Below are positions 18,551 through 25,872 of a stretch of DNA of 64,000 bases, in pieces. Where the stretch lies: positions 62,001-126,000 of the forward strand of contig DATGIL010000102.1 in assembly GCA_035295745.1 (NCBI GenBank), read 5' to 3'. The notes under the pieces are model-generated. The model did not search any database. It was not told the DNA's origin and worked only from the letters and a program-made list of their open reading frames with translations. A program made the translations under genes and the position numbers. Position 1 is the stretch's first letter. The number at the start of each line of letters is the position of its first letter. This DNA is from JAIQFL01 sp035295745. GTDB taxonomy: Bacteria > Acidobacteriota > Terriglobia > Bryobacterales > Bryobacteraceae.

Positions 18551-20647
18551 TCACATCTCCTTCAAAAGCCAATCCGCGATCCTCTTCAGCACTACCGGGG
18601 AGATCGTCTCCTCGGTCCAATTGGCCTCCCTACCGATACCGACATCGGCAGTCTGAAACAGAAGGTTCAGATCCGGCAATTCCTCCACCTTGAATTTCCG
18701 AGTCCCGGAGGCTTCGAGCGCGGCTCGCATCGCCGGCAGATTCAGCTCCGCAGGCACGGTAAGGTCCTTCTCCGCGTAAAGGGCGAGCACCGGACACACA
18801 AGCTTTTTCAGCTCGGCCGCTGGATCGTAAGTGAGCGTGCGGCGGAATGTGGGCGACGTCCATTGGCGGATCTGCCCTTCCATCTGCGCTTCCGGGATTT
18901 TTCCGGCAAGGAACTCCCGCAGCTTCCGATCGAGAGATGCCGGATCGCTCTCTTCCCGGATCAGAGAGAGAATCTTGCGCGTCTCGTCGGCCTGCTCTTC
19001 CGCCTTCCGATAGAGTTCTCCATTGCCTTCCGCATTCAACCGGCTCGCCAGCACCGAGTTTTCAGCGGCTGGAACCGCGGGCGCGCCGAGCATCACCAGG
19101 AATGCTACATCGCGATTGCGTCCGGCCACGATGGGGCCCACCAGGCCGCCTTCGCCGTGGCTGAGGAGGCCAATCTTATGACCATCCACCTCTGGACGCG
19201 ACTTCAGGTAAGCCACCGCTGCGTCAGCATCGCTCGCCGAATCGTCCTTCGGAGCGGGGCCATATTTCCCACCGGATTTTCCCACGCCGCGACCGTCGGT
19301 ACGTAATACCGCAACGCCCGCGCGTGTCAGATAGTCCGCGAGAATCAAAAAGGGACGGTGGTTCAACAGCCGCTCATCGCGGTCCATCGGGCCTGCCCTC
19401 GGAATCAGGACCACCGCCGGAAACGGTCCCTTGCCCCGCGGAATGGTCAGAGTACCTGCCAACTTGATCTCTGCGGCGTGGTTGTCGAATTCGACGTCCT
19501 CCGCGGTATAGGGCACAGGCTGCACCGGATCCTGCCGCCCGGCATCGTTCTTCTGGGCGTTGAGCGTGTAGACATACGTGTGGATCATCTGGCCGAGAGC
19601 GGCGCTGCCGCTCCCCTGATGCAGCAGGATCACTCCGGCGTGCCGGCGCGGTTCGAACCAAAGCGCTGCCTCGTATCCGGGACCGCCGTACCCAATGGGC
19701 AGAATCATGTAGTAGTGGTTGCTGGTCCACGTTTCGCCGTGGAACCCGATGCCAAAGCCTTCATTCGGGTTGGGGACGGCGATGGAATTGGAGACCCAAA
19801 GGCGCCGGTAGTTCTCCTCGAGGTCGCGCTTGGGGAGAGCGCTTTCGGGGCCGCCGAGCATCGCAAAGGACGCGAATCGAGCCAGGTCGCCGACCGTCGT
19901 GTAGAGTGCCGGACTGTGTCCCATGCCTGGATCCCCAGCGCCAGCCGTCGAAAAATCGGTATGCGTCATTCCCAACGGCATCAGAATCTTCTCTTTCAGA
20001 TACGCGGCATAGGGCTGGTGCGCGGCCCTGCTGAGTGCGAGTGCCAGAATCGAATCGTCGATGTTGGAGATTGCGGCATGTGTACCCGGCTCGAATTCGT
20101 AGCTGGTGTGAGCGAGGGCCGTGACCAGGGTCTTTTCCCATTCCCTAACGGAACCCGTGGTGTATGCGGCGGCATCCCTGGAGTTCAGCGTCAATCCCGA
20201 AGTGTGGATGGCTAACTGCAGCAGCGTAACCGGGGCCGCATCTGGGTACGGGTTGCGCACTGACTTCATTTCGGGCACATATTTCTCCACCCGATCGGAG
20301 AAGTGCACGGCGCCCTGACGAGTCAATTGCAACAGCATCATTGCCGTGAAGGCGCCACAGCCGATCTGGTAGGTGGTTTCGGATGTTGCAGCCGATTGAC
20401 GCGCGGAGTCCGCATACCCGTAACTCTTCGTCCAGGCCAATCCGTCCCGGGTGACCACTCCCAATGTGTAGCCGATGTCGTTCGGATTCCTGGCGGCTTG
20501 TGTGGCAGTCTGATCGAAGTCTCGAATGACGAGCTGCATCCCCGGCGGAAGGTTGTCCGGCACCGCGGGAGTGATCTGTTGCGTAAACGCGCAGCCCGCC
20601 AAAACAACCAGAAGGCACACGCGCACTGACGCCATACCTGCAAACAT
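18551..20647 (-). CDS. Beta-lactamase-like/alpha-beta hydrolase fusion lacking catalytic residues
   Basis: 698 residues; ATG at 20647 is preceded by GGAGGAAAG, and LVVLAGC forms a lipobox, so a lipoprotein is likely. Residues ~35-365 have the class C beta-lactamase/esterase fold, but the SxxK position reads IGCGAF (95-100), the YxN position reads ISN (193-195) and the third motif reads GYGG (319-322). Residues ~380-698 are an S9-like alpha/beta hydrolase: the nucleophile elbow reads SHGEGG (496-501) where GHSxGG is usual, and the NH of the His motif reads NL (661-662). The acid Asp628 (EKD) is kept. With both active sites changed, the open frame suggests a binding or scaffold role. Confidence 0.8.
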   Translation of the reverse strand: MFAGMASVRVCLLVVLAGCAFTQQITPAVPDNLPPGMQLVIRDFDQTATQAARNPNDIGYTLGVVTRDGLAWTKSYGYADSARQSAATSETTYQIGCGAFTAMMLLQLTRQGAVHFSDRVEKYVPEMKSVRNPYPDAAPVTLLQLAIHTSGLTLNSRDAAAYTTGSVREWEKTLVTALAHTSYEFEPGTHAAISNIDDSILALALSRAAHQPYAAYLKEKILMPLGMTHTDFSTAGAGDPGMGHSPALYTTVGDLARFASFAMLGGPESALPKRDLEENYRRLWVSNSIAVPNPNEGFGIGFHGETWTSNHYYMILPIGYGGPGYEAALWFEPRRHAGVILLHQGSGSAALGQMIHTYVYTLNAQKNDAGRQDPVQPVPYTAEDVEFDNHAAEIKLAGTLTIPRGKGPFPAVVLIPRAGPMDRDERLLNHRPFLILADYLTRAGVAVLRTDGRGVGKSGGKYGPAPKDDSASDADAAVAYLKSRPEVDGHKIGLLSHGEGGLVGPIVAGRNRDVAFLVMLGAPAVPAAENSVLASRLNAEGNGELYRKAEEQADETRKILSLIREESDPASLDRKLREFLAGKIPEAQMEGQIRQWTSPTFRRTLTYDPAAELKKLVCPVLALYAEKDLTVPAELNLPAMRAALEASGTRKFKVEELPDLNLLFQTADVGIGREANWTEETISPVVLKRIADWLLKEM

Positions 20648-20777
20648 CTACTCTTTCCTCCAAGGAGACGGCCCATGCCTCGCGACTTGGGGCCGATTGC
20701 GGTTTAACAGTAGGGGACGACCTCTAAAGCGAAATGTTAGCAGCCGGAGGAAGCACGGCTCTGAGACTTCCCACTCG

Positions 20778-22502
20778 TTAATTTCGGACCGGGCTCGGCG
20801 GAAGCCGCAGCCGAAACCGTGCTCCCCGATCCGATTCCTTCGATTCCAGGTCTCCACCGTGCTCGATCATGGTCTGCCGCGCCAGGGCGAGCCCCAGTCC
20901 AAGACCATCCTTCTTGCCTGACGTGACGAATGGTTGGAAGAGCTTGGCGCGGATCTCCGCAGGCACGCCGGGACCGGTATCGCTCACCTCAATCCAGACC
21001 ATGCCGTCGGCGCACCACACCCGGATGTCGATTTCGCCGCCGTCAGGCATCGCCTCCAGCGCATTGCCGATCAGATTGACCAGCACACGCTCCACCCGGG
21101 AGCGATCGCAATGAACGGTGAATTGGCCCTCGATCGATTGATGGATGGCCACGTGCTGGCGCTCTGTCCTGGCCTGCTGCGAATCCACCGCCGAGCCGAT
21201 CAGATCCGTTACCAGGCAATCTTCCCGCTCTGCCGCCTTTGTCCGCGCCACCTGACCGATCTCCGCCAGAAGCCGCTCCATTCGCCGGGCGGCATTGTGG
21301 ACGTGGGTGGCGGTCTCTTTAACTTGCGGGGCTGTCAGATCGAACTCCGCCAGCATTTCCGACCCGCCCACCACCGCCGATAGCGGATTGCGCAGATCGT
21401 GCGCGATCGATGCGGCCAGCCGGCCTACCGCCATGATCTGCCCGCTCCGTACCTGTTCGTCACGCGATTCCTGAATGGCGACTGCCATCCGATTGAATGT
21501 GCGCGCCAGCACCCCCAACTCATCGGACGAGTCTTCCGGAGCCCGCACGGAATAATTGCCGCGTCCCACCTCCTGAGCGGCCTGATTCAGAGTCCGAACC
21601 GGACGCACAATTCGCCGTGCCAGCGCGTAACTCAATGCCAGGCCGGCCGTCATGGCGATCAGCCAGGCGACAATCATCTTCTGCCGCAACGCTCCTATAC
21701 GGGCTTCCACATCCTGCAGCGGACGCACCGCCCACAACTCCGCAAGCGTGGCGCCCTCTCCGTTGCGCAACGTGGTGGAGTGAACGGCGAAGTGCTCCGG
21801 CTGCGATGAGATCCGAGCCGCGGAGGGAGCGTCCACCGTCGCCAGTGTGGTCCGGCCGCCGGCGCGGAGCAGGAAATCGATTCCGCCGGTTCGCTCCTTC
21901 AAATCGCGCAGAGTCTGTTCGGTCAAAGGATGCGCTGCCACCAGGATGTTCAGGAGCGCTGCGCGATTCCCCGCGTCCACGTAAACCGGAGTCGCCAACA
22001 CCTGCCACACCGTGCCATCCCACTCCGCGTATGCCCGGCTCTGCTGCGGAAACGCCCGTCTTGCAGGCTCGAGCACATCCCGGGGAAGTTGTTGTCCGCT
22101 CTGCAGGGCCGGCGATGTCTCCGAATCCACCGACGCCAGCACGATGCCCGCCGGCCCAGCCACGGCGAACACCACGGGCTCAATATGCTTATGGCCAGTC
22201 TCAGCCTTCGCCCAAAACTCGCCCGCCGTATCGCGGATCGTGGCGGTATCCCTCGAACTGAATGCCGAGCGAATGTCCGACGTCGAGGCGAGCAAGGCGC
22301 TGGCCGTAGCCAGATGCTCGGTTCTGGCTTCGAGAGAGGCATCCGCGGTCGCCAGACTGGCGCGCACTTCCTGCTCGATCCCGGAGTGTAATGCCGCCGA
22401 AGCCTGGTACAGAAAGAACCAGCCTGCCGCGGCGAAGAACGTGGTCACCGCAACGGCGGTAGCCAGGTAGATCTTCGCCAGCAGCGAGGACCGGACTTTC
22501 AT
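20778..22502 (-). CDS. Membrane sensor histidine kinase (HAMP, HisKA, HATPase)
   Basis: 574 residues. Two transmembrane segments (about 10-32 and 276-296) flank a ~240-residue extracytoplasmic sensor domain. A HAMP linker (RRIVRPVRTLNQ) leads to the HisKA helix with the phosphorylated His in ASIAHDLRNPLSAVVGG, then an ATPase with N box (VNLIGNALEAMPDGG), G1 (DTGPGVP) and G2 (GLGLGLALARQT). The start overlaps the end of the cupredoxin gene by 4 bases (22499-22502), so it is the last gene of a five-gene operon that also encodes two response regulators. Confidence 0.92.
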   Translation of the reverse strand: MKVRSSLLAKIYLATAVAVTTFFAAAGWFFLYQASAALHSGIEQEVRASLATADASLEARTEHLATASALLASTSDIRSAFSSRDTATIRDTAGEFWAKAETGHKHIEPVVFAVAGPAGIVLASVDSETSPALQSGQQLPRDVLEPARRAFPQQSRAYAEWDGTVWQVLATPVYVDAGNRAALLNILVAAHPLTEQTLRDLKERTGGIDFLLRAGGRTTLATVDAPSAARISSQPEHFAVHSTTLRNGEGATLAELWAVRPLQDVEARIGALRQKMIVAWLIAMTAGLALSYALARRIVRPVRTLNQAAQEVGRGNYSVRAPEDSSDELGVLARTFNRMAVAIQESRDEQVRSGQIMAVGRLAASIAHDLRNPLSAVVGGSEMLAEFDLTAPQVKETATHVHNAARRMERLLAEIGQVARTKAAEREDCLVTDLIGSAVDSQQARTERQHVAIHQSIEGQFTVHCDRSRVERVLVNLIGNALEAMPDGGEIDIRVWCADGMVWIEVSDTGPGVPAEIRAKLFQPFVTSGKKDGLGLGLALARQTMIEHGGDLESKESDRGARFRLRLPPSPVRN

Positions 22503-23206
22503 CTCCGGCCGCCGGGATATTGATCCACGATAATCGGCGGATAATCCTTGCCGAATTTGTTCTTGTGCAGCGGCACCACGTACCCCGCTTCGCTGATGTG
22601 GAGGTCGGGCAAGTTAAGGTCATCCGGCCCAATCGTGACCGTGCGCTCCAGCTTCTCCACCGTTTCCGGCAGCGCGCGCTCATAAAAGAGCTTGAGGCGA
22701 TACTCCCCGGGCGGCAACTCCGTGATGCGGAACGTTCCCTGCGCATTGCTCACCGCGAACCAAGGCGTATCCAGAACCACGATCACGGCGCTCATCGTCG
22801 GGTGAATATTGCAGAACAGGCGCACCACCCCTGGCCGCCGAAATATCACCTCGCGAGACGATCCCGGAGGGTGCAGTCCGATATCGAACATTTCGCCATC
22901 GTAGTTCGAAAATGCGTTGTGGAAGAAAGGATCCAGGTTAGGGAAACGCACCTTCGACCACGTGCGCAGCGCCACCACATGCGGCGTGAAGGTCTTGTGC
23001 TGATGCGCCATGGTGGCGGTCTGCGGCGCTGTTTCCGGAGCCTTGCCGGACAACGGCTCCAGCCACACCACCACACCCGAATGATCTTTCGATTCGGTAA
23101 TCTCTACTCGTCCGGACACACTCGCACTCCAGGCCGGAACGCAGCCAAGCAGCGCTGCCAGATGAAAGACCGTCAGATTAGAAAAAGTAGCCCAACGCCA
23201 GGTCAT
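22499..23206 (-). CDS. Secreted cupredoxin-like (plastocyanin-type) protein with carboxypeptidase-like tail
   Basis: 235 residues with a signal-like N-terminus. Residues ~65-145 carry a type I copper pattern: FFHNAFS (His), then VRLFCNIHPTMSAVI providing Cys, His and Met. Residues ~150-200 resemble a carboxypeptidase regulatory-like beta sandwich (GTFRITELPPGEYRLKLFYE). The family is often annotated methylamine-utilisation-like or plastocyanin; function here is unknown. Copper binding is inferred from ligand spacing. It overlaps the genes on both sides (4 bp with the kinase, 29 bp with the porin), so coordinated translation is expected. It could deliver a redox or copper signal to the kinase. 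Confidence 0.75.
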   Translation of the reverse strand: MTWRWATFSNLTVFHLAALLGCVPAWSASVSGRVEITESKDHSGVVVWLEPLSGKAPETAPQTATMAHQHKTFTPHVVALRTWSKVRFPNLDPFFHNAFSNYDGEMFDIGLHPPGSSREVIFRRPGVVRLFCNIHPTMSAVIVVLDTPWFAVSNAQGTFRITELPPGEYRLKLFYERALPETVEKLERTVTIGPDDLNLPDLHISEAGYVVPLHKNKFGKDYPPIIVDQYPGGRR

Positions 23207-24560
23207 AACGATTCACCCGAAGAATGCCTGATTGTAAATAGGTGGTGCGGATCTGCATGATCTCCGGCCCGAGAGCCAGGTTCGGAGCCAGTCGAAAACG
23301 CAGATTCGCCAGATAGCTGAAGTTGCGCCCGATGCCATTGGCCGGGAGGTCGCGGTCTACATCGTCGTCGAGCCCCGCCGCGAGGTTCAGATCTACCCGA
23401 CTGCCGGCGTGCAGCGTCAATTGGGTCCAGCCGCCGCGCGTTCGCACCGGGAGCAAACGGCCGCCACGTACCACCAATCCCTGATGCAACGCCGCAATCC
23501 CGAGGCCGGAGAGATCCTGACCCGTAAACGCAAATCCAGTCCAATCGACGTGCGGCGCCACCGGCACCAGCCAATCGAACGAGGCCGCGTAAGACGTAGC
23601 GCTCCCACCAGCGGCCAGCGACTGGCTCACATGAAAACCGGGAGCCAACTCGATACGCCGCCCATTTCCGGTGTCGTGGAAGAACTCGAATCTCCCCTGC
23701 AGGGCGGGGCGCGATGGCGACAGTCTCACTCCCGCGGGCAGGCCCGCCAGTGTCTCGTTGGTCTGGTAGACACCCACTCGTGCCTGCAGCCCCGTGGACT
23801 GGTTGAAGTGGACTCGCTCCTCATACCGCACTTGCGGTTGCCAGAGCCAGAGATTGCCGCTATTCGCCAGCGCCGGAATGCCGATCTGGGAGAGTGAATC
23901 CGGATTACGCGGCGACAGAATCGGCTTATCCAAAGCGAACGTGAGGCTGCGATTGGTCCATTCCAAGCCGATATTCGCTCGTTCGATTCGCATCAGATTG
24001 TTCTGCGAATTGAGTGTCCCGCCGAAAAAATCGAGATGAAGCTCGCCCGCCACCCGTGCGCCCAAGATGCCTTGTGACCCCGAGTACAGAAGTCCGATCT
24101 CGGTATTGCGGAAGGTCGCTCCGGCGGACTGTTGGCCTGCACCCAGCGCGGCCGCGAGTGGCAAATCCGCCCCGCCGGTCTTCCCGGCGTATAAATAGGA
24201 GTTCATCAGGACGAGTCCCGAAAGACGCAGCGGAAAATGCCCTGCCGCCTCCACCTTTGAAGTATCGAGATCCTCCACCCGTTGGCTGAGGATATCGAGC
24301 TTCTCCTGAGTATGTTCAGGCGGCGATTCGGGCGCTTTCGCCGATTTCAACTCGCTGATCTGGCGCCGCAGATCGTCCATATCGCGGCGCAGTTGCTGGT
24401 TCTCCTGTTGGAGCTGAGTCACAGTCTGCAGAATCCGATCGAGCGTGGACTGGTCGGGGTTCGCTTGCTGCCCGTACGCGCCTGCCGCCATCACCACGCC
24501 CAACACCGCTGCCCAGGCCGGGATCACCCTATCTCCCGCCACCCTATCCCCCGCCATCAC
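23178..24560 (-). CDS. Outer-membrane beta-barrel porin with N-terminal coiled coil
   Basis: 460 residues: signal peptide (WAAVLGVVMAAGAYGQQ), a coiled coil at about residues 40-75 (LQQENQQLRRDMDDLRRQIS), then an amphipathic beta-rich region to the C-terminus. It ends in LALGYFF, a terminal aromatic residue typical of outer-membrane barrels. Similar proteins are trimeric porins with a periplasmic coiled coil. Overlaps of 29 bp with the cupredoxin gene and 17 bp with the CheY-like gene place it in the middle of the sensory operon. The transported substrate is unknown. Confidence 0.75.
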   Translation of the reverse strand: MMAGDRVAGDRVIPAWAAVLGVVMAAGAYGQQANPDQSTLDRILQTVTQLQQENQQLRRDMDDLRRQISELKSAKAPESPPEHTQEKLDILSQRVEDLDTSKVEAAGHFPLRLSGLVLMNSYLYAGKTGGADLPLAAALGAGQQSAGATFRNTEIGLLYSGSQGILGARVAGELHLDFFGGTLNSQNNLMRIERANIGLEWTNRSLTFALDKPILSPRNPDSLSQIGIPALANSGNLWLWQPQVRYEERVHFNQSTGLQARVGVYQTNETLAGLPAGVRLSPSRPALQGRFEFFHDTGNGRRIELAPGFHVSQSLAAGGSATSYAASFDWLVPVAPHVDWTGFAFTGQDLSGLGIAALHQGLVVRGGRLLPVRTRGGWTQLTLHAGSRVDLNLAAGLDDDVDRDLPANGIGRNFSYLANLRFRLAPNLALGPEIMQIRTTYLQSGILRVNRYDLALGYFF

Positions 24561-24954
24561 ATCCCTCCAACAATGAGATTACCGACTTGCGAACTGCACT
24601 CGCGGAAAACGGCTTGCTGAAAAATGCGTCCGCCCCGCACGCCCGCGCGAGCCGCGGCAGTTCCGGATCCGTTTCGCCGCTGATCACCACCGCACCGCAG
24701 GTGGGACGGCAGCCGCTTTCGCGCAGCCTGCTCAACAGATCGAGGCCGCTCATCCCGCGCATGCGTACGTCGGTCACCAGCACATCCACCCGCTCGTTGG
24801 TCATCCTCCGAAGTGCGTCCTCCGCATTGTCCGTGGTTTCCACGGTTGCGCCGCCGACGGTCTGCAGGGCAATCGCCAGAACTCCCCTGGCTTCCTCCGC
24901 GTCGTCGACAATCAGGATTCGGCGCCGCGCCGGCGGCCCGCCTTCGGTCGTCAT
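24544..24954 (-). CDS. Single-domain response regulator (CheY-like receiver)
   Basis: 136 residues with one receiver domain: acidic pair in ILIVDDAEEA, phospho-acceptor Asp in VDVLVTDVRM, Thr/Ser switch in GAVVISGETD, and the conserved Lys in FFSKPFSASAV. There is no output domain, so it probably relays phosphate or binds a partner. It starts 18 bp after the OmpR-type regulator gene and overlaps the porin gene. The operon therefore has two receivers for one visible kinase. Confidence 0.88.
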   Translation of the reverse strand: MTTEGGPPARRRILIVDDAEEARGVLAIALQTVGGATVETTDNAEDALRRMTNERVDVLVTDVRMRGMSGLDLLSRLRESGCRPTCGAVVISGETDPELPRLARACGADAFFSKPFSASAVRKSVISLLEGCDGGG

Positions 24955-24972
24955 CTGCCTACTTCACCACAC

Positions 24973-25656
24973 CTATTCCACGAACCGGTATCCCGCGCCG
25001 TGGACAGTAAGGAAGTAACGCGGCACGCTCGGATCCGGTTCGAGCTTCTGGCGCAGCTTGACCACATGGGAGTCTACGGTGCGGACGGTCGGCGCGGATT
25101 CAAATCCCCAGACACCTTCGAGAATCATCTCGCGCGTCAGCACACGATTGGGATTGCGGAGGAAAAACGTCAGCAGGTTGTATTCCGATGGCGACAACGC
25201 AACCTCGGCGCCGCGATTCGTCACCACGCGCCTCTGCGTGTCGATTTCCACACCGGCGAAGCCGCGGACCGCAGGAGCGCTGCGCCGCAACACGGCTCTC
25301 ATCCGCGCCAGCAGTTCCCTGGCGCCGAAGGGCTTCACCAGAAAATCGTCCGCGCCCAACTCGAGCAGCAGCACGCGATCGAACTCTTCTTTGGCCGCGC
25401 TGATGACGATGATCGGCGTGTCCATTCCGCTCGCCCGCACGCGTTTGCAGATCTCCGCGCCGTCCAGTCCAGGCAGACGCAGATCTACCAGGATCAAATC
25501 CGGCTTGGTCAGAAACACGCGCTCCAACGCGCTTCGACCGTCATCGGCCTCTTCCACCTGGAATCCTTCGTTGGTCAGCAGAGTCTTCACGACGCCCCGA
25601 ATTTCCGGATCGTCTTCAATGATCATGACGGTACGGTTCGAAGAGGGGGCTTCCAT
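24973..25656 (-). CDS. OmpR/PhoB-type response regulator
   Basis: 227 residues from the ATG at 25656 (MEAPSSNRTVMIIEDDPEI); a longer frame to 25734 adds no domain. The receiver has IIEDD, LILVDLRLPG (phospho-Asp) and LVKPFGARELLARM (Lys). The winged-helix DNA-binding domain includes ALSPSEYNLLTFFLRNPNRV, VDSHVVKLRQKLE and VHGAGYRF. It is the first gene of the minus-strand operon. A TTACAT direct repeat with 11-bp spacing (25762-25783), about 107 bp upstream, fits an OmpR-family operator and suggests autoregulation and control of the divergent gene. Confidence 0.92.
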   Translation of the reverse strand: MEAPSSNRTVMIIEDDPEIRGVVKTLLTNEGFQVEEADDGRSALERVFLTKPDLILVDLRLPGLDGAEICKRVRASGMDTPIIVISAAKEEFDRVLLLELGADDFLVKPFGARELLARMRAVLRRSAPAVRGFAGVEIDTQRRVVTNRGAEVALSPSEYNLLTFFLRNPNRVLTREMILEGVWGFESAPTVRTVDSHVVKLRQKLEPDPSVPRYFLTVHGAGYRFVE

Positions 25657-25761
25657 ATTGAGTCGTTGTAAAGGGCCAGGTCGTTGGTAAAGGCTACGTC
25701 GTCGTAACCCGCCGATTGTAGCACCGCCGGGCACTACCCGCTAGAACCGCCTCGTTGGGAC

Positions 25762-25783
25762 GTTACATTCTTTTTACATCTCT
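25762..25783. promoter_or_regulatory. Tandem TTACAT repeat, 11-bp spacing (OmpR/PhoB-type box)
   Basis: GTTACATTCTT is followed directly by TTTACATCTCT, so the TTACAT core repeats at exactly one helical turn, the usual geometry for OmpR-family tandem binding. It lies in the divergent region, roughly 107 bp from the starts of both the regulator (25656) and the secreted protein gene (25873). Confidence 0.45.
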
Positions 25784-25822
25784 TCCATCGCTCCCTGAAT
25801 AGTGAGCCCTACTTTGGATTTG

Positions 25823-25841
25823 TTACCGGAATCGCCGGTAA
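25823..25841. promoter_or_regulatory. Inverted repeat in the leader of the 916-residue protein gene
   Basis: TTACCGG and CCGGTAA (perfect 7-bp arms) are separated by AATCG and followed by TGC and nine A residues, 31 bases upstream of the ATG at 25873. It may be an operator or a 5'-leader hairpin. The A-run is on the wrong side for a terminator of the left-hand gene. Confidence 0.4.
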
Positions 25842-25872
25842 TGCAAAAAAAAACGTAACGAGGAGAAAAGCA

